Assembly: GCA_022774645.1 (NCBI GenBank)
Contig: JALFKQ010000021.1
Coordinates: forward strand, 1 to 64,000
Length of the DNA: 64,000 bases
Direction: 5' to 3'
From: Mycoplasmatota bacterium
Lineage (GTDB): Bacteria; Bacillota_I; Bacilli_A; RF39; UBA660
Shown here in pieces: positions 52,093-59,063 of this stretch (positions are counted from its first letter, which is position 1; each line of letters opens with the position of its first letter). Made by a program: the position numbers and the translations under genes. The notes under the pieces were generated by a model that did not search any database, had not been told where the DNA came from, and was given only the letters and a program-made list of their open reading frames with translations.

Positions 52093-52229
52093 TGTAAACT
52101 AACATACTTTTAATATATCTATCACAAAGTTTTCACAATTATAAAATATAATGAATACATAAGGTAGGTGAAGCTTATAGATATAAAAAAGTAACGAAAA
52201 GTAAAAATTTAACGAATGATAATGTTAAC

Positions 52230-52257
52230 AAAGCACCATTTTTGGTGCTTTTTTAAG
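52230..52257 (+). terminator. Terminator downstream of proS
   Basis: An 8-bp stem (52230-52237 with 52244-52251, 6-base loop) with a T run. The 137 bases between the proS stop and this hairpin are AT-rich with no credible gene; they are probably a 3' untranslated region, though a small RNA cannot be excluded. Confidence 0.8.
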
Positions 52258-52276
52258 TATTATAGGCATAAAATAG

Positions 52277-52305
52277 TTGACAAATACATATAATTACTAT
52301 ATAAT
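52277..52305 (+). promoter_or_regulatory. Promoter of the infC-rpmI-rplT operon
   Basis: Perfect TTGACA (52277-52282), 17-base spacer, perfect TATAAT (52300-52305). Confidence 0.85.
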
Positions 52306-52311
52306 CATACT

Positions 52312-52438
52312 TGTTGAAAAAGAAAGAAAGAGATCCACTCTTCACCAGATGTAAAGATACATTGGTACAAAAGCTTATTTATTTAAATTATAAATATCTT
52401 TTAAAGTGGACTTCTCAGGTTCACTTTTTTAAATGTAA
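52312..52438 (+). promoter_or_regulatory. L20-type leader of infC operon (attenuator)
   Basis: The leader ends in a terminator-like hairpin, AGTGGAC (52405-52411) with GTTCACT (52419-52425) and a T run. A TCCACT segment at 52334-52339 can pair with AGTGGA of the same hairpin, giving the long-range antiterminator seen in Gram-positive L20 leaders. There, ribosomal protein L20 binding favours termination and represses the operon. Assignment is by position and pairing. Confidence 0.7.
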
Positions 52439-52454
52439 TATGGAGGTGTTAGCA

Positions 52455-52979
52455 ATAGCTAAGCAGAATAATGAAGTTCAAATTAATGAACAAATAACTT
52501 TTCAAAATGTTATGGTAATCGGACCAAACGGAGAAAAAATGGGTGTTAAAAATATCAATGATGCGTTAACATTATCAAAATATGCAGGACTTGATTTGGT
52601 ACTTTTAAATAATGACCCTAAGAATCCAGTTTGTAAAATTATTGATTACAATAAGTTTCGTTATGAGAAACAAAAAAGAGAAAAAGAGGCCAAAAAAAGA
52701 CAAAGAGAACAAAATCTTGAAACTAAAGAATATAGACTTAGTGTTTCAATTGATGTTGGTGATTTTGAAACTAAACTTAGAAATGCTAAAGCTTATATTG
52801 AAAAAGGTCATAAAATTAAAGTATCTGTTAGATTTAAAGGAAGACAAATTGCTCATCCTGAATTAGGTCGTGATGTAATAATGAAATTTGCAACAAGACT
52901 TGAAGATGTAGCAGATATTGAACAAATGCCAAAATTAGAAGGAAGAAGTATGCAACTATTCCTAGCACCAAAGAAATAG
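52455..52979 (+). CDS. infC: Translation initiation factor IF-3 (apparent AUA start)
   Basis: IF-3 keeps 30S and 50S apart and checks start codons (174 aa from 52455). It has QINEQITFQNVMVIGPNGEKMG, KIIDYNKFRYEKQKREKEAKKRQ, KEYRLSVSIDVGDFETKLRNA and the C-terminal RFKGRQIAHPELGRDVI. A perfect GGAGGTGTTAGC site (GGAGG at 52442-52446) lies 8 bases before an ATA codon. This is the layout of the AUU start of B. subtilis infC. The in-frame ATG at 52440 overlaps that ribosome site and would have no site of its own. Length agrees with the family only from about 52455. Confidence 0.9.
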   Translation: MAKQNNEVQINEQITFQNVMVIGPNGEKMGVKNINDALTLSKYAGLDLVLLNNDPKNPVCKIIDYNKFRYEKQKREKEAKKRQREQNLETKEYRLSVSIDVGDFETKLRNAKAYIEKGHKIKVSVRFKGRQIAHPELGRDVIMKFATRLEDVADIEQMPKLEGRSMQLFLAPKK

Positions 52980-52996
52980 AAAGGAAGATGTAAATT

Positions 52997-53188
52997 ATGC
53001 CAAAGATGAAATCACACGGTGGAATTAGTAAAAAAATTATAGTAAGAAATTCAGGTTCAGCTAAAATTGGACATGTTGGAGCTAATCATAACAGTGGTAA
53101 GAAAAACACTGACTTCAATAGAAAAGCAAGAAAGGGATCTATACTTAGTAGCGGAGATGCAAAAAGATATAGAGGACTAGTAAAGTAA
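52997..53188 (+). CDS. rpmI: 50S ribosomal protein L35
   Basis: A 63-residue basic ribosomal protein: PKMKSHGGISKKIIV, then GSAKIGHVGANHNSGKK, ending KRYRGLVK. Standard place between infC and rplT, with an AAGGAAG site. Length is typical. Confidence 0.95.
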   Translation: MPKMKSHGGISKKIIVRNSGSAKIGHVGANHNSGKKNTDFNRKARKGSILSSGDAKRYRGLVK

Positions 53189-53201
53189 GGAGGACTAACA
53201 G

Positions 53202-53741
53202 ATGACAAGAGTTAAAGGTGGAATCGTTTCTAAAAATAGAAGAAGAAAAGTATTAAAAAGAGCTAAAGGTTATTTTGGAAGCAAACATAGATTATATAAG
53301 ACTGCTCAAGAACAATTATTCCATAGTGGAGCTTATAGTTATAATGATAGAAAGAAAAGAGCTAACGACTTTAGAAAATTATGGATTACAAGAATTAATG
53401 CTGCTTGTAGAGCAAATGATATAGTTTATTCTAAATTCATTAATGGTCTTAAGAAAGCTAATATCGAAATCAATAGAAAAATGCTTAGTGAACTTGCTAT
53501 TTTTGCACCAGAAGAATTTTCAAAATTAGTTAAATTATCTAAAGATGCTTTAGAAGGAAAAGTAACTAAAGAAAGCAAAGAAGTTAAAGAAGTAGCTGCT
53601 AAAGTTGAAAAGAAAGTAAATGAAGCAGTAGATTATACTAAATTAACTGTTGCTGAATTAAAATCTTTATGCAAAGATAAAGGTATTGAAGTATTATCAA
53701 CTATGAAAAAATCTGATTTAGTTGAAGCTTTAAATAAATAA
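53202..53741 (+). CDS. rplT: 50S ribosomal protein L20 with a C-terminal Rho_N/SAP-like extension
   Basis: Residues 1-~118 are ordinary L20 ([52 protein letters not shown]), needed for 50S assembly and autoregulation through the leader. Residues ~119-144 are a charged linker. Residues ~145-179 read [20 protein letters not shown] then [12 protein letters not shown], the pattern of Rho_N/SAP-type small nucleic-acid-binding helical domains. L20 is usually ~118 aa, so 61 residues are extra. AAGGAGG precedes the ATG. Confidence 0.93.
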   Translation: MTRVKGGIVSKNRRRKVLKRAKGYFGSKHRLYKTAQEQLFHSGAYSYNDRKKRANDFRKLWITRINAACRANDIVYSKFINGLKKANIEINRKMLSELAIFAPEEFSKLVKLSKDALEGKVTKESKEVKEVAAKVEKKVNEAVDYTKLTVAELKSLCKDKGIEVLSTMKKSDLVEALNK

Positions 53742-53761
53742 ATTAAATAAGCAATATAATT

Positions 53762-53784
53762 AAGTATCCAAATGGATACTTTTT
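53762..53784 (+). terminator. Terminator of the infC operon
   Basis: An 8-bp stem (53762-53769 with 53774-53781, 4-base loop) followed by T residues. Confidence 0.85.
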
Positions 53785-53840
53785 AATTGATAAATTAATA
53801 TTTATACCTTATAATATAAGTGAAAAAAGAAGGAATTAAG

Positions 53841-54104
53841 ATGTATAAAAGGATTGATCCATTTCTATATAATACACCATCAATAGATATACATGGTTAT
53901 GATAGATATGGTGGAGTAGCATTGGTTAAAAATTTTATTGATAATTCACTTAGAATAGATTGTAAAAAGATTAGAATTGTTCACGGTCATGGAGAAGGCA
54001 TTTTAAAAGCCGCTACACATGAATATTTAAAAAGTGATAAAAGAGTACTTGAATATAAATTAAACATATATAATGATGGTGAAACAATTGTAATACTTAA
54101 ATAA
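53841..54104 (+). CDS. Stand-alone Smr-domain protein
   Basis: An 87-residue Smr domain, a nuclease/DNA- or RNA-handling module otherwise found at the C-terminus of MutS2. Motifs are SIDIHGYDRYGG (DxHG) and IRIVHGHGEGILKAATHEYL (HGxGxGxL). It has no MutS2 part. The start at 53841 follows GAAGGAAT; an earlier in-frame ATG precedes that site. It leads the smr-rsmE-membrane-mtaB run with 1-10 base gaps. Proteins of this size have been linked to ribosome rescue nucleases, an inference only. Confidence 0.85.
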   Translation: MYKRIDPFLYNTPSIDIHGYDRYGGVALVKNFIDNSLRIDCKKIRIVHGHGEGILKAATHEYLKSDKRVLEYKLNIYNDGETIVILK

Positions 54105-54113
54105 GGAGGATAT

Positions 54114-54818
54114 ATGCAACAATATTTTGGAGTATCTAAAAAAGATAATACTTTATTATTAAATCAAAATGATTTAAATCATATTAAAACAGTTATGAGA
54201 ATGAAAGAAAATGATGAAATAATTGTTGTATATGAAAATAAAAGTTATATATGTTCTCTTAATAAAGATTTAATGAGTGCAAACATCAAAGAAATATTTA
54301 AAGAATATAAAGAAAAAAATAATTTTAAAGTGTATGTTCCATTACTAAGTGAAGAAAAAATGAGCTTTATACTTCAACATGGAACGGAACTTGGTATAAT
54401 GGAGTTCGTAGTAGTGATGTATAGTCATTGTAAATACAAATTACCAAAGAAAGACTTTGATAAAAAGCTTATTAGATGGAACAAAATCCTTAAAGAAGCG
54501 GCAGAACAAAGCTATAGACTTGAAAAACCAAAGCTTGAAAAGATAATAGAAATCAAAGACATAGAAAGTGATGCAAATGTAAACATATTGTGTTCACTTG
54601 ACAAAAATAATGTAAAACAGTTAACAGATGTATTAACACTTGACAATTGCAGTGATACAATGAATATAGTATTTGGACCGGAAGGTGGTTTATCAAATAT
54701 TGAAGAAGATATTTTAGTGGAAAAAGGTTACACTAAAACATCACTTGGAGATGATGTTTTAAGAACAGAAACTGTTCCATTAATGATAGCTTCAATAAAA
54801 AAATACTTAGAAGGATAG
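54114..54818 (+). CDS. rsmE: 16S rRNA (uracil1498-N3)-methyltransferase
   Basis: Methylates U1498 of 16S rRNA (234 aa). The PUA-like N-terminal domain (QQYFGVSKKDNTLLLNQNDLNHIKTVMRMKENDEIIV) is followed by the SPOUT knot domain with SRLEKPKLEK-type wording, FGPEGGLSNIEEDIL and LGDDVLRTETVPLMIAS. A GGAGGA site precedes the ATG. Length is typical. Confidence 0.92.
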   Translation: MQQYFGVSKKDNTLLLNQNDLNHIKTVMRMKENDEIIVVYENKSYICSLNKDLMSANIKEIFKEYKEKNNFKVYVPLLSEEKMSFILQHGTELGIMEFVVVMYSHCKYKLPKKDFDKKLIRWNKILKEAAEQSYRLEKPKLEKIIEIKDIESDANVNILCSLDKNNVKQLTDVLTLDNCSDTMNIVFGPEGGLSNIEEDILVEKGYTKTSLGDDVLRTETVPLMIASIKKYLEG

Positions 54819-54826
54819 TGGTAATA

Positions 54827-55549
54827 ATGGAACAATTTGATAGTTTTTTAGAAGCATTTATGACTGGAGATTATTTTTTAATATTTTTAGTATTAATGTT
54901 AATTATATTAGTAGTATTAGTTTTAGCACTTGTTAAAACTCGTAATGATTATATGGAAGTAATAATGAGAGAAGAAAGAAAACTTGATTCTCCAGATTTC
55001 TTAGAAGATTTAACTTCATTGAAAAATGATATTAAAGAAGAAAACAAAAAGGAAGATATATTTGAAAGTTTAAAAAGTGATTCACCTAGTGAAACAAATG
55101 ATTTATTTGAAAGTCTAAAAGCAGATACAAAAGAAGATGTAATAGATGAAAATAAACCATTAATTAAACAAATTGATATACCAAATGTAATGACATATGA
55201 TAAAGTGATTGATGAATATGAAGATAGTGAAGAATCTAATGCAGTAATCTCTACTGAAGAACTTGAAAAAGTAACAAAGGATAGAATGCAGTCATTAGGC
55301 CTTAATGATAATCAAGCAGCAATTGCTAAATACGAAGAAGAACAAGAAAAGAAAGCAATAATTAGTTATGAACAACTTTTAAAAAATGCATCAAATATTA
55401 CATTATCATATAAGAAAGAAAATAATGAAAAGGGTTGTCCAAAAATAAATAAAATAGAAGTACAGGAGAAAGAGGTAACTCAAGCAATAAGTTATTTAGA
55501 AGAAGAAGAGTTCTTAAAGATACTTAAAGAGTTCAGATTATCGTTATAA
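54827..55549 (+). CDS. Single-span membrane protein with acidic cytoplasmic tail
   Basis: A 240-residue protein: one N-terminal membrane span (about residues 17-38), then a Lys/Glu/Asp-rich, mostly disordered tail with FESLKSD/FESLKAD repeats and a short conserved-looking C-terminal piece (AIISYEQLLKN...EEEFLKILKEFR). No family is recognised. A GTG at 54818 overlaps the rsmE stop; I prefer the ATG at 54827. It overlaps mtaB by one base. It sits between two RNA-modification genes. Confidence 0.6.
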   Translation: MEQFDSFLEAFMTGDYFLIFLVLMLIILVVLVLALVKTRNDYMEVIMREERKLDSPDFLEDLTSLKNDIKEENKKEDIFESLKSDSPSETNDLFESLKADTKEDVIDENKPLIKQIDIPNVMTYDKVIDEYEDSEESNAVISTEELEKVTKDRMQSLGLNDNQAAIAKYEEEQEKKAIISYEQLLKNASNITLSYKKENNEKGCPKINKIEVQEKEVTQAISYLEEEEFLKILKEFRLSL

Positions 55550-56817
55550 TGAAAACATTTTTAATAAAAACATTAGGTTGTAAAGTTAATTCTTATGAAA
55601 GTGAATTTATAAGAACAATAATGCAAAATGATGGATACAAAGAAGTAGAAGAAAAAGCTGATATTTGTATAGTAAATACATGTACTGTTACAAATACAGC
55701 AGATAATAAAAGTAAACAAGTAATCAATAATATAAGAAAAAATAATCCAGGAGCTATTGTGGTGGCTTGTGGATGTTTTTGTGAGTTTAGACAAGATAAT
55801 ATTGATAACTTGATAAATGCAGAAATAATAATCGGAAATAAGAATAAAAGTAAAATAACGAAATACATAAAAGAATATGCAAAAACTCATAAAAGAATAA
55901 TAGAATTTTATGATATGGCAAGTGTAGATTTTGAAGATATGGAAATTAAGAAATATGAACATCATCATAGAGCTTTTATTAAAATAGAAGATGGATGTAA
56001 TAATTTCTGTAGTTATTGTATTATTCCATATGTAAGAGGTAGAGTAAGAAGCAAAGAATTTAATAAATGCATTATAGAAGCTCAAGATTTAGCTATATCA
56101 GGGCATAAAGAGATTGTATTATCTGGAATTCATACTGGTCAATATAATGATGAGGGCAAAAAACTTTCTGATTTAATAAACGAGTTAAGTAAAATAGAAG
56201 AATTAAAAAGAATAAGACTTTCATCAGTAGAGATAGTAGAACTAGATGAAAAAATGATGGATATAATTAAAAATAATAACAAATTTGTTTCACATTTACA
56301 TATTCCATTACAAGCTGGCTCAGATCATATATTGAAGTTAATGAACAGAAGATATGATAAAGAATATTTTAAAAATAAAGTTAATGAAATAAGAAGTTTA
56401 AGAAAAGATATATCTTTATCAACAGATGTTATAGTAGGTTTTCCAGGAGAAACTGATGAAGATTTTAATGAAACAATGGAATTTTGTAAAGAAATAGGAT
56501 TTTCTAAAATACATGTATTTCCTTATTCAGACAGAAATGGCACAGTAGCATCTAAAATGAAAGATCATATAGAAAGAAGTATCATTAAAGAAAGAGCTAG
56601 AAAATTAATAGCTTTATCTAATGAATTAGAAAAAGAATACTTTAATAAATTTATTGATAAAGAAGAGGATGTATTAATAGAAGAATATAAGGGTGGATAT
56701 TTTCATGGATTTACAAGTAATTATATACCAGTTAAACTTAATGGAAACTATGAAATTAATAGTCTAATTCCTATAAAATTAACAAAAGAAAATATAAATT
56801 TTGAATTAAATTCGTAG
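55549..56817 (+). CDS. mtaB: tRNA t6A37 methylthiotransferase MtaB
   Basis: Radical-SAM enzyme that adds a methylthio group to t6A37 of tRNAs (422 aa). The UPF0004 N-terminal domain carries the cluster Cys residues (LGCKVNSYES, IVNTCTVTNTAD, ACGCF). The radical-SAM motif is CNNFCSYCIIPYVRG, followed by ELSKI...IRLSSVE and a TRAM C-terminal domain. CKVN wording separates it from MiaB (CQMN). It is the last gene of the smr-rsmE run. Confidence 0.93.
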   Translation: MKTFLIKTLGCKVNSYESEFIRTIMQNDGYKEVEEKADICIVNTCTVTNTADNKSKQVINNIRKNNPGAIVVACGCFCEFRQDNIDNLINAEIIIGNKNKSKITKYIKEYAKTHKRIIEFYDMASVDFEDMEIKKYEHHHRAFIKIEDGCNNFCSYCIIPYVRGRVRSKEFNKCIIEAQDLAISGHKEIVLSGIHTGQYNDEGKKLSDLINELSKIEELKRIRLSSVEIVELDEKMMDIIKNNNKFVSHLHIPLQAGSDHILKLMNRRYDKEYFKNKVNEIRSLRKDISLSTDVIVGFPGETDEDFNETMEFCKEIGFSKIHVFPYSDRNGTVASKMKDHIERSIIKERARKLIALSNELEKEYFNKFIDKEEDVLIEEYKGGYFHGFTSNYIPVKLNGNYEINSLIPIKLTKENINFELNS

Positions 56818-56852
56818 AGTTTACATAAAATAAATTCTACGAATTGTTTTTT
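56809..56852 (+). terminator. Terminator of mtaB
   Basis: A 10-bp perfect stem (56809-56818 with 56836-56845) with a 17-base loop and a T run. The mtaB stop codon is in the 5' arm. The T run also contains the -35 of the next gene. Confidence 0.7.
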
Positions 56853-56873
56853 TAATATTTAATATTGTATTAT
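56844..56873 (+). promoter_or_regulatory. Promoter of the zinc-ribbon membrane gene
   Basis: TTGTTT (56844-56849), 18-base spacer and TATTAT (56868-56873). Transcription would begin close to 56880. Confidence 0.5.
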
Positions 56874-56901
56874 TAAAATTGATGAAGAAAGTATAAAAAA
56901 A

Positions 56902-57873
56902 ATAAGTTTAAAATGTGAGAGTTGTGGAGGTACAATGCAAGTCTCACCAGATAAGACAGAAGCTACATGTCCTTATTGTAAACATAAATTTTTAATTCAA
57001 AAAGATCAAACAATAGAAGAATTAAAAGAAAAAGAGGAAAAGCTTAGTTATGCTCGTGAAAAAGGAATTAGAGATGCTATAAGTGAAGACAAGAAAAAGA
57101 ACAGAAAAAATACAATTTCAACAATAATTTTAGTATTCATTGGAATTATAGTAGTATCAGTAATAAGCGAATTTATAGGATATTATGCAAAAGAATATAT
57201 GGAAAATCCATTTAAATGTATAGATGTTAGCTTTGCTGGTCTTGAAGGAAAAGGAAAACTAATAATAACTGATAATAATTCATGTCAAAATTATTCAGAT
57301 TTAAAATTTATGCCAACAAAAGACAACAATCTTAATCAAAATGAAAAAATAAAAATAGTTGTAACAAGTGACAAATATAGATTTGATGAAATAGAAAAAG
57401 AATATACAGTAACTGGATTATCAGAATATCTAAAAGATTTAAATAATTTAACATCAGAAATGATTACTAAAATACACAAATCAACTAAAGCAGAATTACA
57501 AGATATGGGAATAGTATTTCGTGGAAAATTAGTAAGTTTAGAACCATATAAATTTTATTTATATACAAATAATGATAAAAATAATATTTTATATGATGTA
57601 TATAAAGCAAAAATAAAAACTGATTCAGGAAAAGTATTTGTAAAATATAAAGTAGTATATTATGAAGACTTTGCAATACTAAATACAGAAGAATTATTTA
57701 CATATACTAGATCAAGTCAAGTAATTAATTCAGTTTTAGCAGGTGACCCAAAAACAACTTATGCTGGTTCTGCTGACTATGCTGGATATACTCCTGGATT
57801 TTTAAGTATAGATGATTTCAAAATAAAAATTAATAAAGAAAACGATGGAACATTTGTAATAAAAGAAAAATAA
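56902..57873 (+). CDS. Zinc-ribbon single-span membrane protein (non-AUG start likely)
   Basis: A ~323-residue protein. The N-terminus is a four-Cys zinc ribbon, CESCGG...CPYC, whose first CxxC lies upstream of the first in-frame ATG (56935). The frame is open back to about 56863 and offers only ATA or ATT starts; ATA at 56902 follows GAAGAAAG. A helical segment, a membrane span (about residues 70-90) and an extracellular domain of mixed beta wording follow. No family is recognised, though the ribbon-TM-ectodomain layout is common in Bacillota. It ends at a strong terminator. Confidence 0.65.
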   Translation: MSLKCESCGGTMQVSPDKTEATCPYCKHKFLIQKDQTIEELKEKEEKLSYAREKGIRDAISEDKKKNRKNTISTIILVFIGIIVVSVISEFIGYYAKEYMENPFKCIDVSFAGLEGKGKLIITDNNSCQNYSDLKFMPTKDNNLNQNEKIKIVVTSDKYRFDEIEKEYTVTGLSEYLKDLNNLTSEMITKIHKSTKAELQDMGIVFRGKLVSLEPYKFYLYTNNDKNNILYDVYKAKIKTDSGKVFVKYKVVYYEDFAILNTEELFTYTRSSQVINSVLAGDPKTTYAGSADYAGYTPGFLSIDDFKIKINKENDGTFVIKEK

Positions 57874-57895
57874 ATTTACTAATAATAAAAGAATT

Positions 57896-57924
57896 AAGAA
57901 GTTAAAAAACAACTTCTTTTTTTA
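57896..57924 (+). terminator. Terminator
   Basis: An 8-bp stem (57896-57903 with 57911-57918) followed by a T run. Confidence 0.8.
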
Positions 57925-57970
57925 TATAGGCTTAATGAAAAAAATGCTATTAGAATATGGAGGATTAAAA

Positions 57971-58276
57971 ATGGCAAAGATATCATTATCACTAGAACAA
58001 ATAAACACAATAATTACAAAAATTAATTCAGCAAGTGAACAAATATCAACAAGTTGGAATTCGATTAAGACAGACGATTTAACAAAGATAAGAAGTTCAT
58101 GGGCTGAGAAAGATTGTGAATCATATATTGCAAAAGCAGAAGAAATGGATAACGATATGCAAAAAGCAATACAAGCATTAAAGTTATTATCAGCAACATA
58201 TCTAAAAGCACAACAAAATATAGTAGCAATACAAGAAAGAATTACAGCAACCGTATCAGGTTTATGGGAGAAATAA
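57971..58276 (+). CDS. WXG100-family protein (EsxA-like)
   Basis: A small secreted helical-hairpin protein of T7SS, here 101 residues. Two amphipathic helices are joined by the WXG-type turn, seen here as SSWAEKDCES, i.e. Trp-Ala-Glu rather than Trp-X-Gly. The start at 57971 follows TGGAGG; an in-frame ATG further upstream lies before it. It lies in the same locus as the YukD-like and EssC proteins, on the far side of a tRNA gene. Likely substrate or chaperone-like partner of the export ATPase. Confidence 0.8.
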   Translation: MAKISLSLEQINTIITKINSASEQISTSWNSIKTDDLTKIRSSWAEKDCESYIAKAEEMDNDMQKAIQALKLLSATYLKAQQNIVAIQERITATVSGLWEK

Positions 58277-58279
58277 GAA

Positions 58280-58547
58280 ATGTCAGATGTATATGTTAAC
58301 AGTGAAGAACTAAAACAAATAGCACAAAATATGAAAATGAAATCCAAATTTAACATGTAAAGGAACAAATCAAAATACTTCTTCAAGTATTGCAGACAGT
58401 GGAATACAAAATACCAACCTAGTAAGCAATGGCACTCAAAACAGTGGCCTAACAAGCAGAACACAAAGCGGTATAGGAAATGGTGGAGGAAGACCAACAT
58501 TCTCAAATGGTGGAGTGCTAGGAAAAAATTCGTTTTCAACAAAATAA
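58280..58547 (+). pseudogene. Frameshifted T7SS-associated protein gene
   Basis: The first frame begins 4 bases after the esx gene and reads MSDVYVNSEELKQIAQNMK, the usual start of a small T7SS partner protein, but stops after 26 residues. A different frame then stays open from 58341 and reads ...CKGTNQNTSSSIADSGIQN, low-complexity Ser/Asn/Gly wording, ending SFSTK at 58547. One frameshift near 58331-58340 would join them into an ~88-residue protein. It may be a degraded gene, an internal deletion, or a read error. Confidence 0.6.
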
Positions 58548-58571
58548 ATATACAAAAAAATAAATTTGCAC

Positions 58572-58600
58572 TTGAACTAAATTAATATTTATGATATATT
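58572..58600 (+). promoter_or_regulatory. Promoter of the tRNA-Met gene
   Basis: TTGAAC (58572-58577), 17-base spacer and TATATT (58595-58600), 20 bases before the tRNA. Confidence 0.65.
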
Positions 58601-58619
58601 AATATCGTCGGTGCAAAAT

Positions 58620-58696
58620 GGCGATGTAGCTCAGTTGGCTAGAGCATCTGGTTCATACCCAGAGGGTCGAGGGTTCGAGTCCCCCCGTCGCTACCA
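58620..58696 (+). tRNA. tRNA-Met (CAT), elongator type
   Basis: A 77-base cloverleaf with encoded CCA end. Acceptor stem is 58620-58626 with 58686-58692, D-arm GCTC/GAGC, anticodon loop TTCATAC with CAT at 58654-58656, variable loop and T-arm GGGTTCGAGTCCC. It lacks the three G-C pairs of initiator tRNA and closely follows the Gram-positive elongator Met pattern (GGCG...GTAGCTCAG...GAGC). A tRNA-Ile(CAU) would also read CAT, but body and acceptor look like Met. Confidence 0.92.
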
Positions 58697-58708
58697 TAAT
58701 TAAAAATT

Positions 58709-58734
58709 AAGCTCAGAAATTCTGAGCTTTTTTG
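58709..58734 (+). terminator. Terminator of the tRNA-Met transcript
   Basis: A 9-bp perfect stem (58709-58717 with 58721-58729) and a T run. Confidence 0.85.
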
Positions 58735-58798
58735 TTTAAATTAAAATTGATATTTACTTTTTTATATGATAAAATTTTATATAGAATAGGTGAAGAAT

Positions 58799-59053
58799 AT
58801 GAATAAGTTTTTAATAACAATAATAGTACCAAATATAGAATACGAGTGTGATTTATTTATTCCAAATAATAAAAAGGTTGGAACAATAAAATCATCGATA
58901 TTAGAATCACTAAAAACACTTACAAACGGTGTATTTAATAAAACAATAAACGATGTTAAATTTATTGATAAAGATTTAAAAGAAGAATATGACAACGATA
59001 AATTAATAAAAGATACTAAAATTAAAAATGGTACTAAATTAATTATTCTATAA
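58799..59053 (+). CDS. YukD/EsaB-like ubiquitin-fold T7SS component
   Basis: An 84-residue beta-grasp protein: ITIIVPNIEYECDLFIPNNKKVG at the start, a helix SSILESLKTLTNG, and the end TKIKNGTKLIIL, all in keeping with YukD/EsaB, cytoplasmic partners of the T7SS. The ATG 58799 follows AGGTGAAG (a GTG at 58790 overlaps that site). It lies 10 bases upstream of the EssC gene, so coupled expression is certain. Confidence 0.82.
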   Translation: MNKFLITIIVPNIEYECDLFIPNNKKVGTIKSSILESLKTLTNGVFNKTINDVKFIDKDLKEEYDNDKLIKDTKIKNGTKLIIL

Positions 59054-59063
59054 GGAGGTAAAA

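Noticed and set aside
55573-56085. Long minus-strand frames over mtaB
   Set aside because: They are AT-rich antisense shadows rich in Phe, Ile, Tyr and Cys, without ribosome sites; mtaB on the plus strand explains the region.
58620-58696. tRNA with CAT anticodon considered as initiator tRNA
   Set aside because: The anticodon stem lacks the three consecutive G-C pairs and the acceptor lacks the unpaired first position of initiator tRNA; it fits the elongator pattern.
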